Part shown: in pieces, positions 48,380-59,544 of the stretch
How positions within the stretch are numbered: position 1 is the stretch's first letter
Layout of the letters: every line of letters begins with the position of its first letter
Origin: Talpa occidentalis
Lineage: Eukaryota; Chordata; Mammalia; Eulipotyphla; Talpidae
Assembly: GCF_014898055.3 (NCBI RefSeq)
Contig: NW_023601212.1
Location: 49,712,329 to 49,776,328 of the forward strand
Length of the DNA stretch: 64,000 nt
Direction of reading: 5' to 3'
Position numbers and translations under genes: made by a program
The notes under the pieces: generated by a model
Seen by the model: only the letters and a program-made list of their open reading frames with translations
The model's database searches: none
Told to the model about the DNA's origin: nothing

Positions 48380-49140
48380 AGTGGGAGGGAAGCTTAGAGG
48401 CTTATAGGCATCAGAACTACACACTCTGTTAAATACAAAGCCCACCTCAATTTCACCCAGATCCATCGTGATTACTGGAACATCAGGAGTGACAGCTTGC
48501 CAGTCCTTCCCACCACCTCTGTACTGTCAATTACTGGTTCTAGACAGCACATTCCTCTGCTGGATTGAGCCCTATTCAATAAATTGCACGCCTGTGTCAC
48601 CTTTTCTCTGCAAACAGTAGACATTCTGGTGCCTGTGGAGCAGCCAGGGTGATTCTGTTACAACCTGGTGAGGAACTACCAAATATGGTTCCATATTTGC
48701 AAGGTAAGCCTACAAATATGGGTGAGCGCAGGACCCAGAAGGTCTGAGATGGTTACACCTGTAAGGGTAAAGCTTCAACCCAGAGAAAAGGTCCCTAATA
48801 TAAGACAGTCATAAAAAGACAAGCTGGTGTTTGTGGACACATTTATTGGATGGGTAGAAGCTCTGCTGTACAGACCAGAGAGGACAGCTGACTAGCCATA
48901 CCTCTACTCCAAAAAGTCATCCCTCAGTTTGGACTGCCTGGTTCTACTCAAAGTGATAATGGAGGCGCTTTCATTGCCAAGATTATCTAGGAGTATCCAA
49001 AGCCCCAAAGCTGTTGGGATTCACTGGAAGCTACACGTTTTGTGGAAACCTCACACCACAGGGAAGACAGAAAGAATGACTCACAACTAGAAAAAGATGA
49101 CACTGGTTAATTTGACTTGGGTCAAGTCTCTATTTCTGCC
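48380..49140 (+). pseudogene. class I (gammaretrovirus-like) ERV pol relic, integrase core
   Basis: Retroviral integrase inserts viral DNA into the host genome. Translated in pieces, 48824-48870 gives LVFVDTFIGWVEAL, the conserved block with the first catalytic Asp (codon 48836-48838). Then 48925-48975 gives FGLPGSTQSDNGGAF, with the second catalytic Asp (48955-48957) in a different frame. Near 49015-49075 is a WKLH...TGKTERM-like block, as seen near the integrase catalytic Glu. In-frame stops and at least one frameshift make it dead. Upstream to about 48380 is probably the same element but less clear. It is on the opposite strand to LTR-C and much older. The SINE at 49167 cuts it. Confidence 0.75.
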
Positions 49141-49166
49141 CTGCTAAGGATAGGAGTTGTTCCTGG

Positions 49167-49397
49167 TGGCAGTCTACCAGGGGTTAAGTCTCAGCTCTAT
49201 CACCGCAACAGCCTGAGTTTGATCCTGGCCAGGGAGGTGACACACATGGCTCTCCTGTGTCTCCCGCTGCTCCCCTCAGCAGTGTATTTCAGTCAGTCTG
49301 CCTGATCTGTTCACTACTCTGTCTCTAGTGAATCCTCACACATATTCCCTTCACCCCCACCCCGCACCTTTGGCCTGTACCCCAGTTCTTCTAAGCA

Positions 49398-49444
<47 letters not shown>

Positions 49445-49467
49445 ATCTTAAAAAAAAAAAAGAGAGA
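49167..49467 (+). mobile_element. tRNA-derived SINE, diverged, with expanded (AAAT)n tail
   Basis: Head GTGGCAGTCTACCAGGGGTT is decayed. The body CCCCTCAGCAGTGTATTTC is clear. Perfect 13-bp target duplication GAGTTGTTCCTGG at 49154-49166 and 49468-49480. The tail has grown to about twelve AAAT units (49398-49446). Confidence 0.9.
49398..49446. repeat. (AAAT)n microsatellite grown from a SINE tail
   Basis: About twelve uninterrupted units within the SINE's own tail; other SINE copies have two to four. Confidence 0.93.
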
Positions 49468-49480
49468 GAGTTGTTCCTGG

Positions 49481-51304
49481 AAGTGAGTACTAATGAAATG
49501 CTATGTGGGATTTTCTTCAAGACAGAACTTTATTATATCTTGGAATTAGTCACGTTGTCAAAGGACTAGATACTAAAAATTGTACCGTATCTAACTGCCA
49601 CTTTAACTGCTATAAATCAACATGATTCTAATCTGCTTTTGTTCCCCACAAGTGTTCCCCCCACTTTATCATATAGCTCCTGAGAGAGGGTGCTCCTCCA
49701 GCCTGGGAGAACCGGCTGACTATCCCCACGGAAGGGACCCTATGAGATTTCTGTTAAGTTATAGGGTGTCAAACCCTGGGTTCCTCATTCCATGTGATGA
49801 CTGTATAGCCAGACCCAGAACCATCTGAGCAAATCCACAAGAACCAGACTGAAGATTATCTTCTCTATGATCCTCTCTTTGTCTTTAAACTACTTTTCAA
49901 TAAGTGCAAGGAGAGGTAATGACTGATGCTCTACTTCTTATTGTGATAGTTGTCCTATCTGCCTGTTTAATATTAATTTTCCATTTATTTAAGAGCCTTT
50001 GCATATTGCCAGAAGGATAGAATCACTTTGCTTGTAATATTTAAAAGGCTTTCTTTTTTTAAGACAAGTGATGATAGACTGTTATTTTATGTAATAGTTG
50101 GATCCCTTGCTTGTCTAGTTGTGATTTACTATTTTTTTATATTTGTGTTGCTGGAGGGATTAAATTGTGTTACCTGTAGACTTTAGAGCCAACCACAGAT
50201 GATATATACATACATATATGTGTATATAAATATATAGCCACACACACACACACACACACACATACACACACCCTAGAAAGTCTTGAGCCTTCTGTGATTG
50301 TCCCAAGTTTCTTCTTAATTCTGTCCTTATAATGACACCATTACTCAGCTTGTGCAGTGACAAATGACTTACGCCTTCCTGCTGGGCCCCTGATGGGAAT
50401 AAAAGGCACCTTCTGACATCTTTTTGTCCCCTGCTCCTTTGGCAGAGAATTTTTTGTCTCAATGTCTTAACAAAAATGGTGACAATTTCCCAACCCCTTT
50501 ATGCCTGGCCTCTCAAAATCTGGGTAACCATGATGAAGATACACCCTTCATGTATGTCCCTTCCATTTCTCCATCCAAGCTATCTATCCCAGATGCATGG
50601 TTCACTCATTTAGCCTCCCAGATCCCCACCCCTCACTTTCAGAATCTGCCTGGACACCTCATGCTCATCAGGCTGTGCTTCATCTGTTGTCATGGTCACA
50701 GACTTGAGCTCATCAATGTCTTAGACACTGGAGTTGGGGGGAATTTGCCTCTTAGGTGACTTTATCACTCCCTTCTCTGCCCATGTGTCTGAACACACAC
50801 AACACTGGACTAGCTCATTAAGTATCTTTTCCAGTACAACAAAGTCCATATCGATGGTGACTTAATTTGGAGGATGCCAGATAAACACTTGTCTGGGGGT
50901 CTTTGCAATGGATCTGGATGCTTTGGGGTATGAATCCTCTTCCCATGGTGGAGGGTAGTGGTCCATGAGCACATGATTAGAAACTTTCCTGTCACTTTAG
51001 AAATAGTGGCAGATAAACAGCACAAGCCACTGCTGTCAGTAAAATACTTTAAAGTCCCTAGCCCTAGTGGTATTCACCCTAGACAGTGTTATTGGCTGAG
51101 TATGGGGGTGTTTGTGCAGTAGAGAATTCTTCCTGCTGTGTTTACATTAATACTTCATCAAAGGTGGAAACTTACTTGGAGAAAATCAGACAGCGGCTGC
51201 AGGGCTCCAGTGAGTTTCTCCTCAAGAATCTGGATTTAACAGATTAGAAAGTATATTCTCATGCATCCCTAGAGAGATCAAATTCATTATCAAAATACAC
51301 TAAA
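49481..51304. other. intergenic DNA, no gene recognised
   Basis: Could contain further decayed ERV sequence near 49480-49960, but no env motif is identifiable. The 111-codon frame at 50424-50759 has no known domain. Includes the CA microsatellite at 50238-50270. Confidence 0.4.
50238..50270. repeat. (CA)n microsatellite
   Basis: About fifteen CA units with one AT interruption, preceded by an ATAT-rich run. Confidence 0.93.
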
Positions 51305-51565
51305 GGGCCTCCCCTCGTGGCACAGGTGGTTGATCACAGCGCAGTGCAGCTGTCCGCAGCCTCTGCAGTGCAGGTTTGATCCTGGCCTGCCGTCAAGAAT
51401 CCCACATGGTGCAGCAGACCTCTCCTGCCACGCCCGCTGCTCCCCTCAGCAGTGTATTTCGTCAGTCTGCCTGTTCTGTTCCCTGCTCTGTCTCTGGTGA
51501 GTCCTCTCACGCCCCCACACATCTGTCCTGTACCCCAGTTCTTGTGTAAAATAAATAAATCTTAA
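51305..51565 (+). mobile_element. tRNA-derived SINE
   Basis: Head GGGCCTCCCCTCGTGGCACAG and tail AAATAAATAAATC. Perfect 13-bp target duplication AAAATACACTAAA at 51292-51304 and 51566-51578. Confidence 0.93.
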
Positions 51566-51578
51566 AAAATACACTAAA

Positions 51579-53560
51579 ACTGTGATTATTACTCCTTTGC
51601 ATATTAAATATGATAGTCTTGTTAACCTTCCTACCTGTTGTTTATCCTTTATTTTCAGATTTGCCGCTGACCATGATTTTGAGTTCCTTAATTCCAAACA
51701 ACTAAATGTGAGATAGTTCTATTTCTTTACCTCCAAGAATCAATGCCCCTAATCAGCAAGAAATAGAGCAGTCATCACCCTAATTCCCCTTAGAATTGGG
51801 GAATTGAGAAGGGTTGACACCCTGGCCAGGAATCATTTTGTAAAAGATAGGAATTGTTTTGTAAAGTGCAAACGTTGTTTGGTAGAACAGAGGTAAAGGC
51901 TGTAACATAGCATAAGAGTCTGCTGTGCAAAGGAGACCAAAATAAAGACTATGTATCGGTTAACTCCTATTGCTCTTTTCCTGCTACTCTTCAAGTTTTT
52001 ACACCTGCTAGTTTTCACAGAGTCTATCAGCTTGACTGGACAGATTTAGACTGACCATCTACAGGTTAAGTCCCAAGATGTATGTATGAGCCCTGAAAAG
52101 CTGACTAAGAATAACCTTGTGATATTGGCCATCCAGCCCCCCACCCAAGGTATATACTAACCACCTTCCCCACAAAAAAAAAAAAAAATGAGGAATCCTG
52201 TCTTTTTTTCCCACCTTCTTGAAGCCCCATGTCATGTGTGGGAGGGGAGGCAGATTCAAGCTCAATCTCTGGTATGCATTTTTCTCTGCTGGTCCAGCAA
52301 CAAAACTTCTTTCCTGCCATAAAACCCATGTCATAGATGACTGGCTCCCCACAGCAGTGGGCAGCCAGTCCACTTTTGGGGTGATAGCACATCAGTCAAT
52401 CAATTTATGCAATGGCAGTCTTCTCCCATTGTAGCATATGTTTTACCCATGTAACCAGAGAGCAAAGTAATTTGGCAATATATAAATATCCAGTTTCCCA
52501 TCAACTGTGTGCCTAATGATCGTTACACCAATTTACACTCCTTGCTTAAGAATTTCCTTAAATGTTTAATATGATTGTCCATCAGTATTCTTGATAGAAT
52601 ATGGATGGCAGATTTTAATTCATTAAAGGTTATTGGGGATATTTTTATCAAGGAGCTATTTATTGAGATGTGGGCAGGGCCATGGGAACCACCCAAGTTT
52701 GGCAGCACCCAAGAGACTGAGAACTCGTGGGCAGTTCTTAGCACCCCTCATCCTGAAGGAGCAGGAGGGAGGAGCATGTTCCAGGAGCTTGAATGAGCTG
52801 CAGCCCCGGGAGGGAAGCTGTCACTGGAGTTGGAGCCGCTAATGGAGCAAGGCAGCTGTAGCCAAGAGCTGATCTGGCGGTGCATGCAAATGAAAAGCAA
52901 AATGAATATTTTGATAACTTTGGTCTCTTTCTTGCCTAAAGCACACTGATGCATTAGCCTTGGAAACATTTGGAGAAACAAGATGGGTGTCACTCAGGTG
53001 AGGTGGTCTCTGGTTGTCAAAGCACAGGGTGGGCTGGTAACAAACTTCACAGGGAACAATTGTGTGTGTTTTCCTGTTGGTACCAAAGCTTCTTAGTGAC
53101 CTTGCAACAGTAATGAGAAAATGATGTTAGGTCCAGAGAAACATATTGTCACCCCTGAATAATGATTGCCTTCAACCCCGTCTACCTTTCATTGCAGGTT
53201 GTAAGTGGATACAGGAGGGGACACTAGGGATCACTCATCTGTAACCAGCGTGGAAGGAGCATCCTCACCAGTTGCTGTGTATCTTGAAATTTCTGAGGAA
53301 GCGATTTCCAGGTGCCCTTAGCTCTGATAACTTCCCTCAGCTCTGGAGGAAACACTTCCGCTTTCACTCACTATGGGGGAAAAAAATACCTGGTAACATG
53401 TGTGCCATTGCTCCCAGTCTTGTGGCCTGAGGGCCTGTGTCCTCCCCTGGGAGAGGGGCCGTTACTAAATTTTCTTCAAGTTGACAAGAAGTGTTATAGA
53501 GTGGGATCCCAATTATGTGGGATGCCTATTGTGTGACAATGTGAAGGGCATTAGGTTGAA
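51579..53560. other. intergenic DNA, no gene recognised
   Basis: Frames of up to 104 codons on the minus strand at 52059-52392 overlap in two phases and contain an A-run; there is no family signature. No repeat is identified with confidence. Confidence 0.45.
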
Positions 53561-53890
53561 GACTGCTTGATTGGGTGCTCTTGAGCATGTTCTTTAATCT
53601 CCCTAAATCTGTGTTTGTGTCCATAAAGCAGTGACAAGAACCCCCTGGTTGCGGGAGAACCAGCTCCGATCAGTTACAGTGGATAAGACAACATTCTGTT
53701 GTCAGACTACAGCTCAAATCTAAATTACTCTTCTGACAGTGTGCAATTGAACAAAGTACCTGCTCTCCAAGCCTCAGTTTCTTCAACTATGAAACAAGGA
53801 AAGGAAAAGATTACCTCATAGATTATTTTAAAGGTTAAGTGCTGAAGGGCACTCGGCACAGTGCTGGCAATGGATAAGCATTCAGAACTG
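53560..53890 (-). mobile_element. MIR-like SINE remnant
   Basis: GAGCATGTTCTTTAATCTCC, then AAGCCTCAGTTTCTTCAAC and GGTTAAGTGCTGAAGGGCAC, then GCACAGTGCTGGCAATGGAT follow the complement of the MIR core. Two overlapping remnants are possible. Confidence 0.6.
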
Positions 53891-56439
53891 GGTCCTGATC
53901 AGCCATCCCAGCTGCCTGTGGAAGGCAAAGTACCCCAATGATGCCCTGTTCGTCCCTTCCACCAGGAGGACCCACAAATGTGGTGAGAGTTCACCCCCGT
54001 GGTTATGTTATGTTATACAGCAAGGAGAGGCTATCAGGGTGGTCCTTATCTGGTTAGGTGAGTCCTTTAAATGCTGGGAGCTTTCTCCACTAAGGAATAT
54101 TCAGGTATGTTGGTCCTGCTGGCCCGGAAAAAGTGAAGTGTAGGCCTCCCCGCGATGTTCAGAATGGGCCTTCTCCAGATGGTGACTTGGAACTCCTGTC
54201 ATTCACCACCTTTCTGAAGTGAATGGAGGCCCTACAGGCTCACAAGAAACTTTACCACTTCCTTAGTGTTCCCAGAAAAATGAAAATTGGGGGTATTACT
54301 CAGAATTAGGATTTTTATCAGAAACAACCTTTCTATCAGGGAAATTTATCTTAGGGCAGGATAAACATTAATTACAGAGAATCCGGTCTTCGTTATACAG
54401 TATCCGCCTTTTCTCATCATGTGAGTGCCCCTTCTCTCTCCATGAAGCCCCAGGTGCCTACTCCATTCCCTAATTCAGGATATATACTATGCCCTCATTT
54501 TACCCCAGTGGCTTTGGAGTCTATAGTCATGTGGATTCTGCATACTCAGGCAATTAAATTTGTTCTTTTCTCCTTCCAACTTGTCTGATATATTTGTTTG
54601 ATGTTAATTTGACAGCTCTACCAGCCTGAGGGGAACCCAGAAAATGTAGGAGAAACTTTCCTCTCCACTTCTAAACAGCAAATATCCCTGCTGTGAATGA
54701 CCAATGGGGCCATGTGGCAAGGAATGCCAGTGGCCTGTGGGAGGATTGTGATCGCTCCAACAGCTAGCAAGAAAATGGGGGACCATTCCCACAATCACAA
54801 GGGACTGCGATCTGCTAGCAACCTAAATGAGCTTGGACGAAGAACCCACCCTCACCGTGTCTTGATTGCAGCCTGTCAGATCCAGAGCTGGGACCCACAG
54901 TCATTCTCAGATGCCTGATCCATGGCACAGACATGTACAAGAGTGAATATATGTTGTTTGTGGTCATTTGTTCACAGCAATGGAAGACAAGTAGCCTACC
55001 TAGAGCTGATGAACCCTGCTTCTGTTGGTCTTGCTGTGTCCATTTCTGTTCCAAAGTGCCATTGTCTAAAGCATTGCTTAGCTGCTTACATCATGACAAT
55101 GCAAGAATGACAAGAGATGTTCTTTAATACAATTCCTTAGAATGTAAATATTCTCTCTGCCTCCTACTGCTAATGGACTGGTGATGGTCAGAGGAAGAGT
55201 GATTTGTAGACCTTTGTGGCTTTAGAAAGGCATAAAAATAGCATCAGAGTTAAGACTTTCCTGGAAATCTCAACTCATTACACAAAAGCCCTTTCTTCAT
55301 GGGTTTCCTGTTTGACACTACAGGTCTCTCGGCCGCAAAGGGCTTATCTGAACCTGAGTCCGAATTAGCCAAATGGTCTGGTAAATAGTTTAGGCACTGA
55401 ACTTGCTGTACATTGGGAAAAGCAAATATCAAACAAGTAATTACACAAACATGGGATTATAAACCCTATTTCTGAACTGATTTTGAAAGAATACAAAATT
55501 GTATGTTTGTTAACAATGACTTTTGGTTTCAAGTAACAGAAGCACACTTGAGCCCTGTTAAAGACAAGAGCTAGAATTCATTAGAAAGGAATAAGTTTGT
55601 CTCAGAAGCCAAGGGCAGGTAGACAGATGGATTTTAGAAATAAAGTCGAGCAAGAGCTTCAACTGCCATCAGGACCTTCCTCCCATCTCTAGAGCAGACA
55701 TCCATACATTCCAGAGTATTCAGAATAACCCTGTTGTTCTGTCACTCTGTCCTCTTTCACTCTTGTGTCAGTCTGGGTCCAATCAAGAGATAGAAACTAC
55801 ACACATTTAATATGAATATTTTAAATTTTTTAATGAAAGAGCAACAATAAGATATTAGAAAACTCCATTCCAGGAATCACCTTCAGGCTGAAGTCAAGTT
55901 CCCAAGGAGAGGCAAAAGTAAGACTCTCTTTCTAAGTTGGGATTGTAATATGGGAGAGCAGAGAATTCTGCTAATCTGCCTGGACCAGAGCTGGTCTGCA
56001 GGCGCTTGATAAGCAAGAAGCTACTCACTGGGGCACAGGAAAGTGGCAGCCAGTGGCCAGGCACATGAAGGTGCAGAAGTAGGAGTGCTATTGCAGACAA
56101 GAAGCCTGGAGCAAACCCTGTCAAAGAGGCAACATGAAGGTGGTCATTAGGCCAGACTGGGGTTGCAAGGGCTCCCAGAGATCATGATGAGTGCGGGCCT
56201 GTGGTTGGATCAAGCCACTGTCACTAGGAACAGCAGGAGGGCCCCTTCCTCCTGCATCATCCCTCCAGTGCCCTCTACTGGTGTGCTTTGTAAAGGAGAA
56301 ATGCTTAAAAGCACCACCTCCATTATGCAGAGCCTGTATAGAAGGGTGACTTTGCACCTGAGAGACTATAAATTGCTAACTGGCACAGTTCTCAACAGTA
56401 CCCTGGTAAGACTGATTCATTCCAAGAATAAGTCAGCTT
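53891..56439. other. intergenic DNA; old LTR-like repeat near 53.9-54.2 kb
   Basis: GGTTATGTTATGTTATACAG followed by a GGGTGGTCCTTATCTGG stretch is reminiscent of an ancient MaLR-type (MLT1) repeat, at low certainty. No gene is recognised in 54.2-56.4 kb; all frames there are under 95 codons and without domains. Confidence 0.4.
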
Positions 56440-56672
56440 CATAAAGAAAGAAAGTGGAATAGTATTTACCAGGGTCTGAGACTGTAGGGGACATGGAGAA
56501 TTAGTTTTAATGGGTATAGGGTTTCACTGGGAAAAATGAAAAATTCTAGAGATGGAGGTGGGGGGGTTGATTGTACAACAGTGTTAATGCATTTAATGCC
56601 ACTGAGCTGTATACTTAAAAAGGGTTAAAATGGTAAGTTTTACTTTACATGTATTCTGCCACAACAAAAATC
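56440..56672 (+). mobile_element. old L1 LINE 3' UTR
   Basis: Landmarks in order: GGAATAGTATTTACCAGGG, GGGTTTCACTGGGAAAAATG, TTCTAGAGATGGAGGTGG, AATGCCACTGAGCTGTATAC and TTAAAATGGTAAGTTTTAC. This is the classic 3' UTR of an ancient mammalian L1. Confidence 0.85.
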
Positions 56673-57099
56673 AATTAATTTATATAGTTATCATATTCAT
56701 GGTTCACCTCTGTTCTTCCTGGACTCTTAACTTTCTTCTTCCTTTCTCTGATTCTCAGTCCATACACAATTAAACATGACCAGCAATAGCTCCTGGTCTA
56801 AAACCTCTCTCCCCATTCTCAAGAAACTGGTCAGATGGAATCTAGATGATCACAATTCCTTCTTCCAAGTTCTCCTGGAAGATCTGTGCAGCTTTGGTCC
56901 AGACCTTGCTCTAGTCCTTTGGGTCAGACTCCTCTGGTGTAGACCTGGTGTAGAAGTGCTTGTGTGTGGTCTTGGAAGGAGGTCAGGTGGGAGCAGGAAG
57001 GGCTCTCAAAAACAAGACAAGTCTACTGCAATCTTTAGTCACCTCCTCTCCCTCCAAAATAAATAGCAAGGCCAGAAAATTACATATATATTTAAAAAT

Positions 57100-57105
57100 T
57101 CACAC
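57100..57105. other. target site duplication, left
   Basis: TCACAC immediately before the 5' LTR; identical to 61570-61575 after the 3' LTR. Confidence 0.9.
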
Positions 57106-57364
57106 TGTTAGTACAGGGCTCACCAGCAGAGGGACCTGGGGTAGTGGTTGCTTCCACTCAAGCATGATTCGGCAAAAGCTGATGCAATAATAACCAGATG
57201 TTATAAGATCCACATAAAGCGCATGTGCAAACTTTCCTATACATATCCCTGCCCCTCGGTAATAAAGAGAGTTTCTGCTCCCAGCCAAGTGAGTGTACGC
57301 GTCTTTCATCCCCAGCCCCTCCGCCGTGTTCCTGAACCCCGTCGGCCTGAGGGACGGACCGACA
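57106..57364 (+). mobile_element. 5' LTR of the betaretrovirus-like provirus
   Basis: Starts TGTTAGTACAGG and ends GGACCGACA, 259 bp. TATAAG at 57202-57207 is the likely core promoter and AATAAA at 57261-57266 the polyadenylation signal. The TATA-to-signal spacing of under 60 bp means a very short R region. Confidence 0.9.
57202..57266 (+). promoter_or_regulatory. LTR core promoter (TATAAG) and polyadenylation signal (AATAAA)
   Basis: The two signals lie in the order and spacing expected for a short retroviral LTR. The same pair occurs in the 3' LTR, there spread further apart by a 22-bp duplication. Confidence 0.7.
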
Positions 57365-57366
57365 AG

Positions 57367-57384
57367 TGGTGCCTGAACAGGGAC
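57367..57384 (+). other. retroviral primer binding site, lysine tRNA type
   Basis: TGGTGCCTGAACAGGGAC, two bases after the 5' LTR. It differs by two C-to-T changes from the site complementary to tRNA-Lys3, the primer used by MMTV-like and lentiviral elements. This supports the class II assignment. Confidence 0.85.
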
Positions 57385-57435
57385 ACGAGTACGAGGGATC
57401 CTCTGAGGGACCGATCAATCAGTAAGGTAAGGATT

Positions 57436-57443
57436 AGGTAAGT
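57436..57443 (+). promoter_or_regulatory. major splice donor
   Basis: AGGTAAGT matches the donor consensus exactly and lies ten bases before the gag start codon, where retroviruses place the donor for subgenomic env RNA. Confidence 0.65.
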
Positions 57444-57453
57444 GATCGGCATC

Positions 57454-58113
57454 ATGGGCAATACCATGTCCAAGGGCCAACTCGTTAGAGCCCTACAACT
57501 TCTCCTTAAAAATTGTGGAACTCCCATTAAGATTCAGACCCTTCATAATCTAGTCTCAGTCCTCGCAAATACCAGCAAATGGTTCCTTCAGCAGGACACG
57601 GTTTCTGTACAAAATTGGGAAAAGGTCAAGGCAGATCTTCTTCTTCACAGGGATCTCTATGGAGCCCAAACAGTCCCCCCCCACCCCTGCATCCTTTTGG
57701 TGTGGCAGTTAATTCACGATACCCTCAGTGAAGGGGGAACGGCCATTTGCGAACTGGCGGCTGAGGCCCTACGCTCCACGGCCCAATCCAAAAGTGAAAC
57801 TCCACCCGCGGCATGCACAGCCAAGGAAGCCCCGGCCATTTCCGTGTCCCATTCCCATTCCACAAAGCTGATGGAGGACTCTTCCTCCGACGAGGGGGAT
57901 GTGGAGGACCATACAGACCATCCACCTCCCTATGATAGACCACCCCTGTCAACCAAAAATCGGCGGTATCCCTCCCTTTCTTTCCTTTTCTTTTTCCTGT
58001 CACCTTCTTTGCCTTCCTCGCCTTCCTCATTTCCTCTCCTTCCATTTTTTCCTTCAAAATGCCATGGACATTTACTCTACTGTACAAACTTAATACATTT
58101 AATATCTAAATAA
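57454..58113 (+). pseudogene. gag: gag matrix region, truncated and fused to host sequence
   Basis: Gag is the structural polyprotein that assembles the particle at the membrane. The chosen start is the ATG at 57454, giving Met-Gly-Asn-Thr, with Gly2 as a myristoylation candidate; an upstream GTG at 57442 is less likely. Residues 1 to about 95 look like a betaretroviral matrix domain: a helical, Leu-rich start (QLVRALQLLL), then WFLQQDTV and NWEKVKADLL. After an Ala/Ser/Thr-rich linker comes an acidic patch (SSSDEGD) and the late-domain motif PPPY (57922-57933), which recruits NEDD4-type ligases for budding. Viral likeness ends near 57975; the remaining codons to the stop at 58113 are Ser/Phe/Pro-rich read-through of non-viral DNA. 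Capsid and nucleocapsid are gone. The matrix part has no internal stop. Confidence 0.85.
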
Positions 58114-58199
58114 CTCAGCATTTAATATCTAAATATCTTCCTTATGAGAAAGAAATTGCCTTTAAATTTCACATGACTTTGAAGAAATTATACACAGAT

Positions 58200-58610
58200 G
58201 ATGAGAACAAATTAAGCTAAAACTTAGTAGAAGGAAATAATATATGGCAATAAGAATGAAAGCAAATGAAATAGAGACTAAAAAGACCATAAAAATATAG
58301 CAAAACTAAGTTTAAAAAAAAAAAAAATAGTAAAAACTTTAGCTACATTAACCAAGAAAAATAGAGATACTCAAATGAAATTGATGATGAAAAAGTAGAC
58401 ATTATACCTGATACCACAGAAATATAAAGGATCATAATATTCTATTATGAGCAAATATACACTAACAAATTTGGCTATCTGGAAGAAATAGATTAATTCC
58501 TAGAAATATGTACTCTTCCAAGGCTGATTCAAAGAAATAGAAAATCTGAACAGATAGATTTTTAGTAAGGAGAGTGAATCAGCAATTTAAAAAACAAACA
58601 CACACACAAA
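58200..58610 (+). mobile_element. decayed L1 ORF2 fragment inside the provirus
   Basis: Motifs follow the L1 ORF2 linker region: CTTAGTAGAAGGAAATAATA, AAATAGAGACTAAAAAGACC, CATTAACCAAGAAAAATAGA, TACCTGATACCACAGAAATA, AATAGAAAATCTGAACAGAT. Many frame breaks indicate great age. Confidence 0.82.
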
Positions 58611-59229
58611 AATCCCCCAAAATGCTCAACTAAGAAAACTCTAGGATGATACGATTTCACCTGTATCCCTCCCTTCCCACTCTACTTCCAGGGGCTTGTG
58701 CAGTCCCTCACTTAGGCTCTTTCAAAATTCACCTCCTCAAGCCCTTCTCAAACATCCTGCGAGGAAAACACCTAGGAATTTCTCTTTACATATTATTTCT
58801 GTAGCTGATATCCCTCTATCTGTATTACCATAGCTGTAAAAGTCTATCTACATACTTAAATTAATATAATAAGTTTTCACCATAATCTAAAGAAGTCTGT
58901 TCACTTGTATTTGATAAAGTATCTTAAAAAATAGGCAAGAAGTGTTTTCACCTAGCCGTCATATAGATTAGTTCTCTGCATATCTCTGCTACTTATTTCA
59001 TCCCAGTGTGCTCATTTTTTTTTTCTAGATGTAAGTTAAAGAATAGACTAGCAGAGCCACAAAATTTTAACATGATAAGAAAATATTTAGAGGGTGATAG
59101 TCCCCAGTGATACTTTAAGTGAAATTCAATCAAACCTTACACCTTAAGAAATGCTATTCCAGAGAACTTCCGTATTAACCACCATGTTCACATAGTACTG
59201 ATTGCTAGTCACTTTGATCCTGTAGTGTA

Positions 59230-59400
59230 TAATCAACGTTTTAATGTGTTCCATGCATTCGTTTAGTTTGAACCCTCACAACAACCCATGAGGTAGGTAA
59301 TAATCCCATTTTATGTATGAGTTAGACTGAGATGAGCTACACAAAAACACCACTGTTAAGTAGCAGAGCCAGAATTTGACCTCAAAATCCCAACCACAAT
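59230..59400 (+). mobile_element. MIR SINE inside the provirus
   Basis: CCTCACAACAACCCATGAGG, TAGGTAATAATCCCATTTTA, then TGTTAAGTAGCAGAGCCAG reproduce the MIR core well. MIR stopped moving long before this provirus inserted, so the MIR must have arrived as part of a larger host block. Confidence 0.85.
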
Positions 59401-59544
59401 ACAAACTTTTATTTAAATGAGAAAAGACTACTGTACAATATTACTCTTCAGGTGCAGCCTGTAGAGCCATGGCCTTGAATTGCTTAGCTCTGAGGAAGTG
59501 CTTCAGAGATTCTTAGGTTTAGAGATGATACCATCTGGATACCT

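Larger units (their letters stand above)
57975..59540. other. host-type DNA block inside the provirus
   Basis: Between the gag remnant and env lies AT-rich, non-viral DNA containing a decayed L1 ORF2 fragment (58200-58610), a possible L2 piece (about 58700-58870) and a MIR (59230-59400). All are much older than the provirus, judging from LTR divergence. The edges are approximate: the left is in a pyrimidine-rich run after GGCGGTATCCC, the right just before the env-like frame near 59545. Confidence 0.8.

Noticed and set aside
57454..58113. Full 220-codon frame as one viral protein
   Set aside because: Only the first ~170 codons look like gag. The C-terminal Ser/Phe/Pro run is translation of the pyrimidine-rich host-type DNA at the junction.
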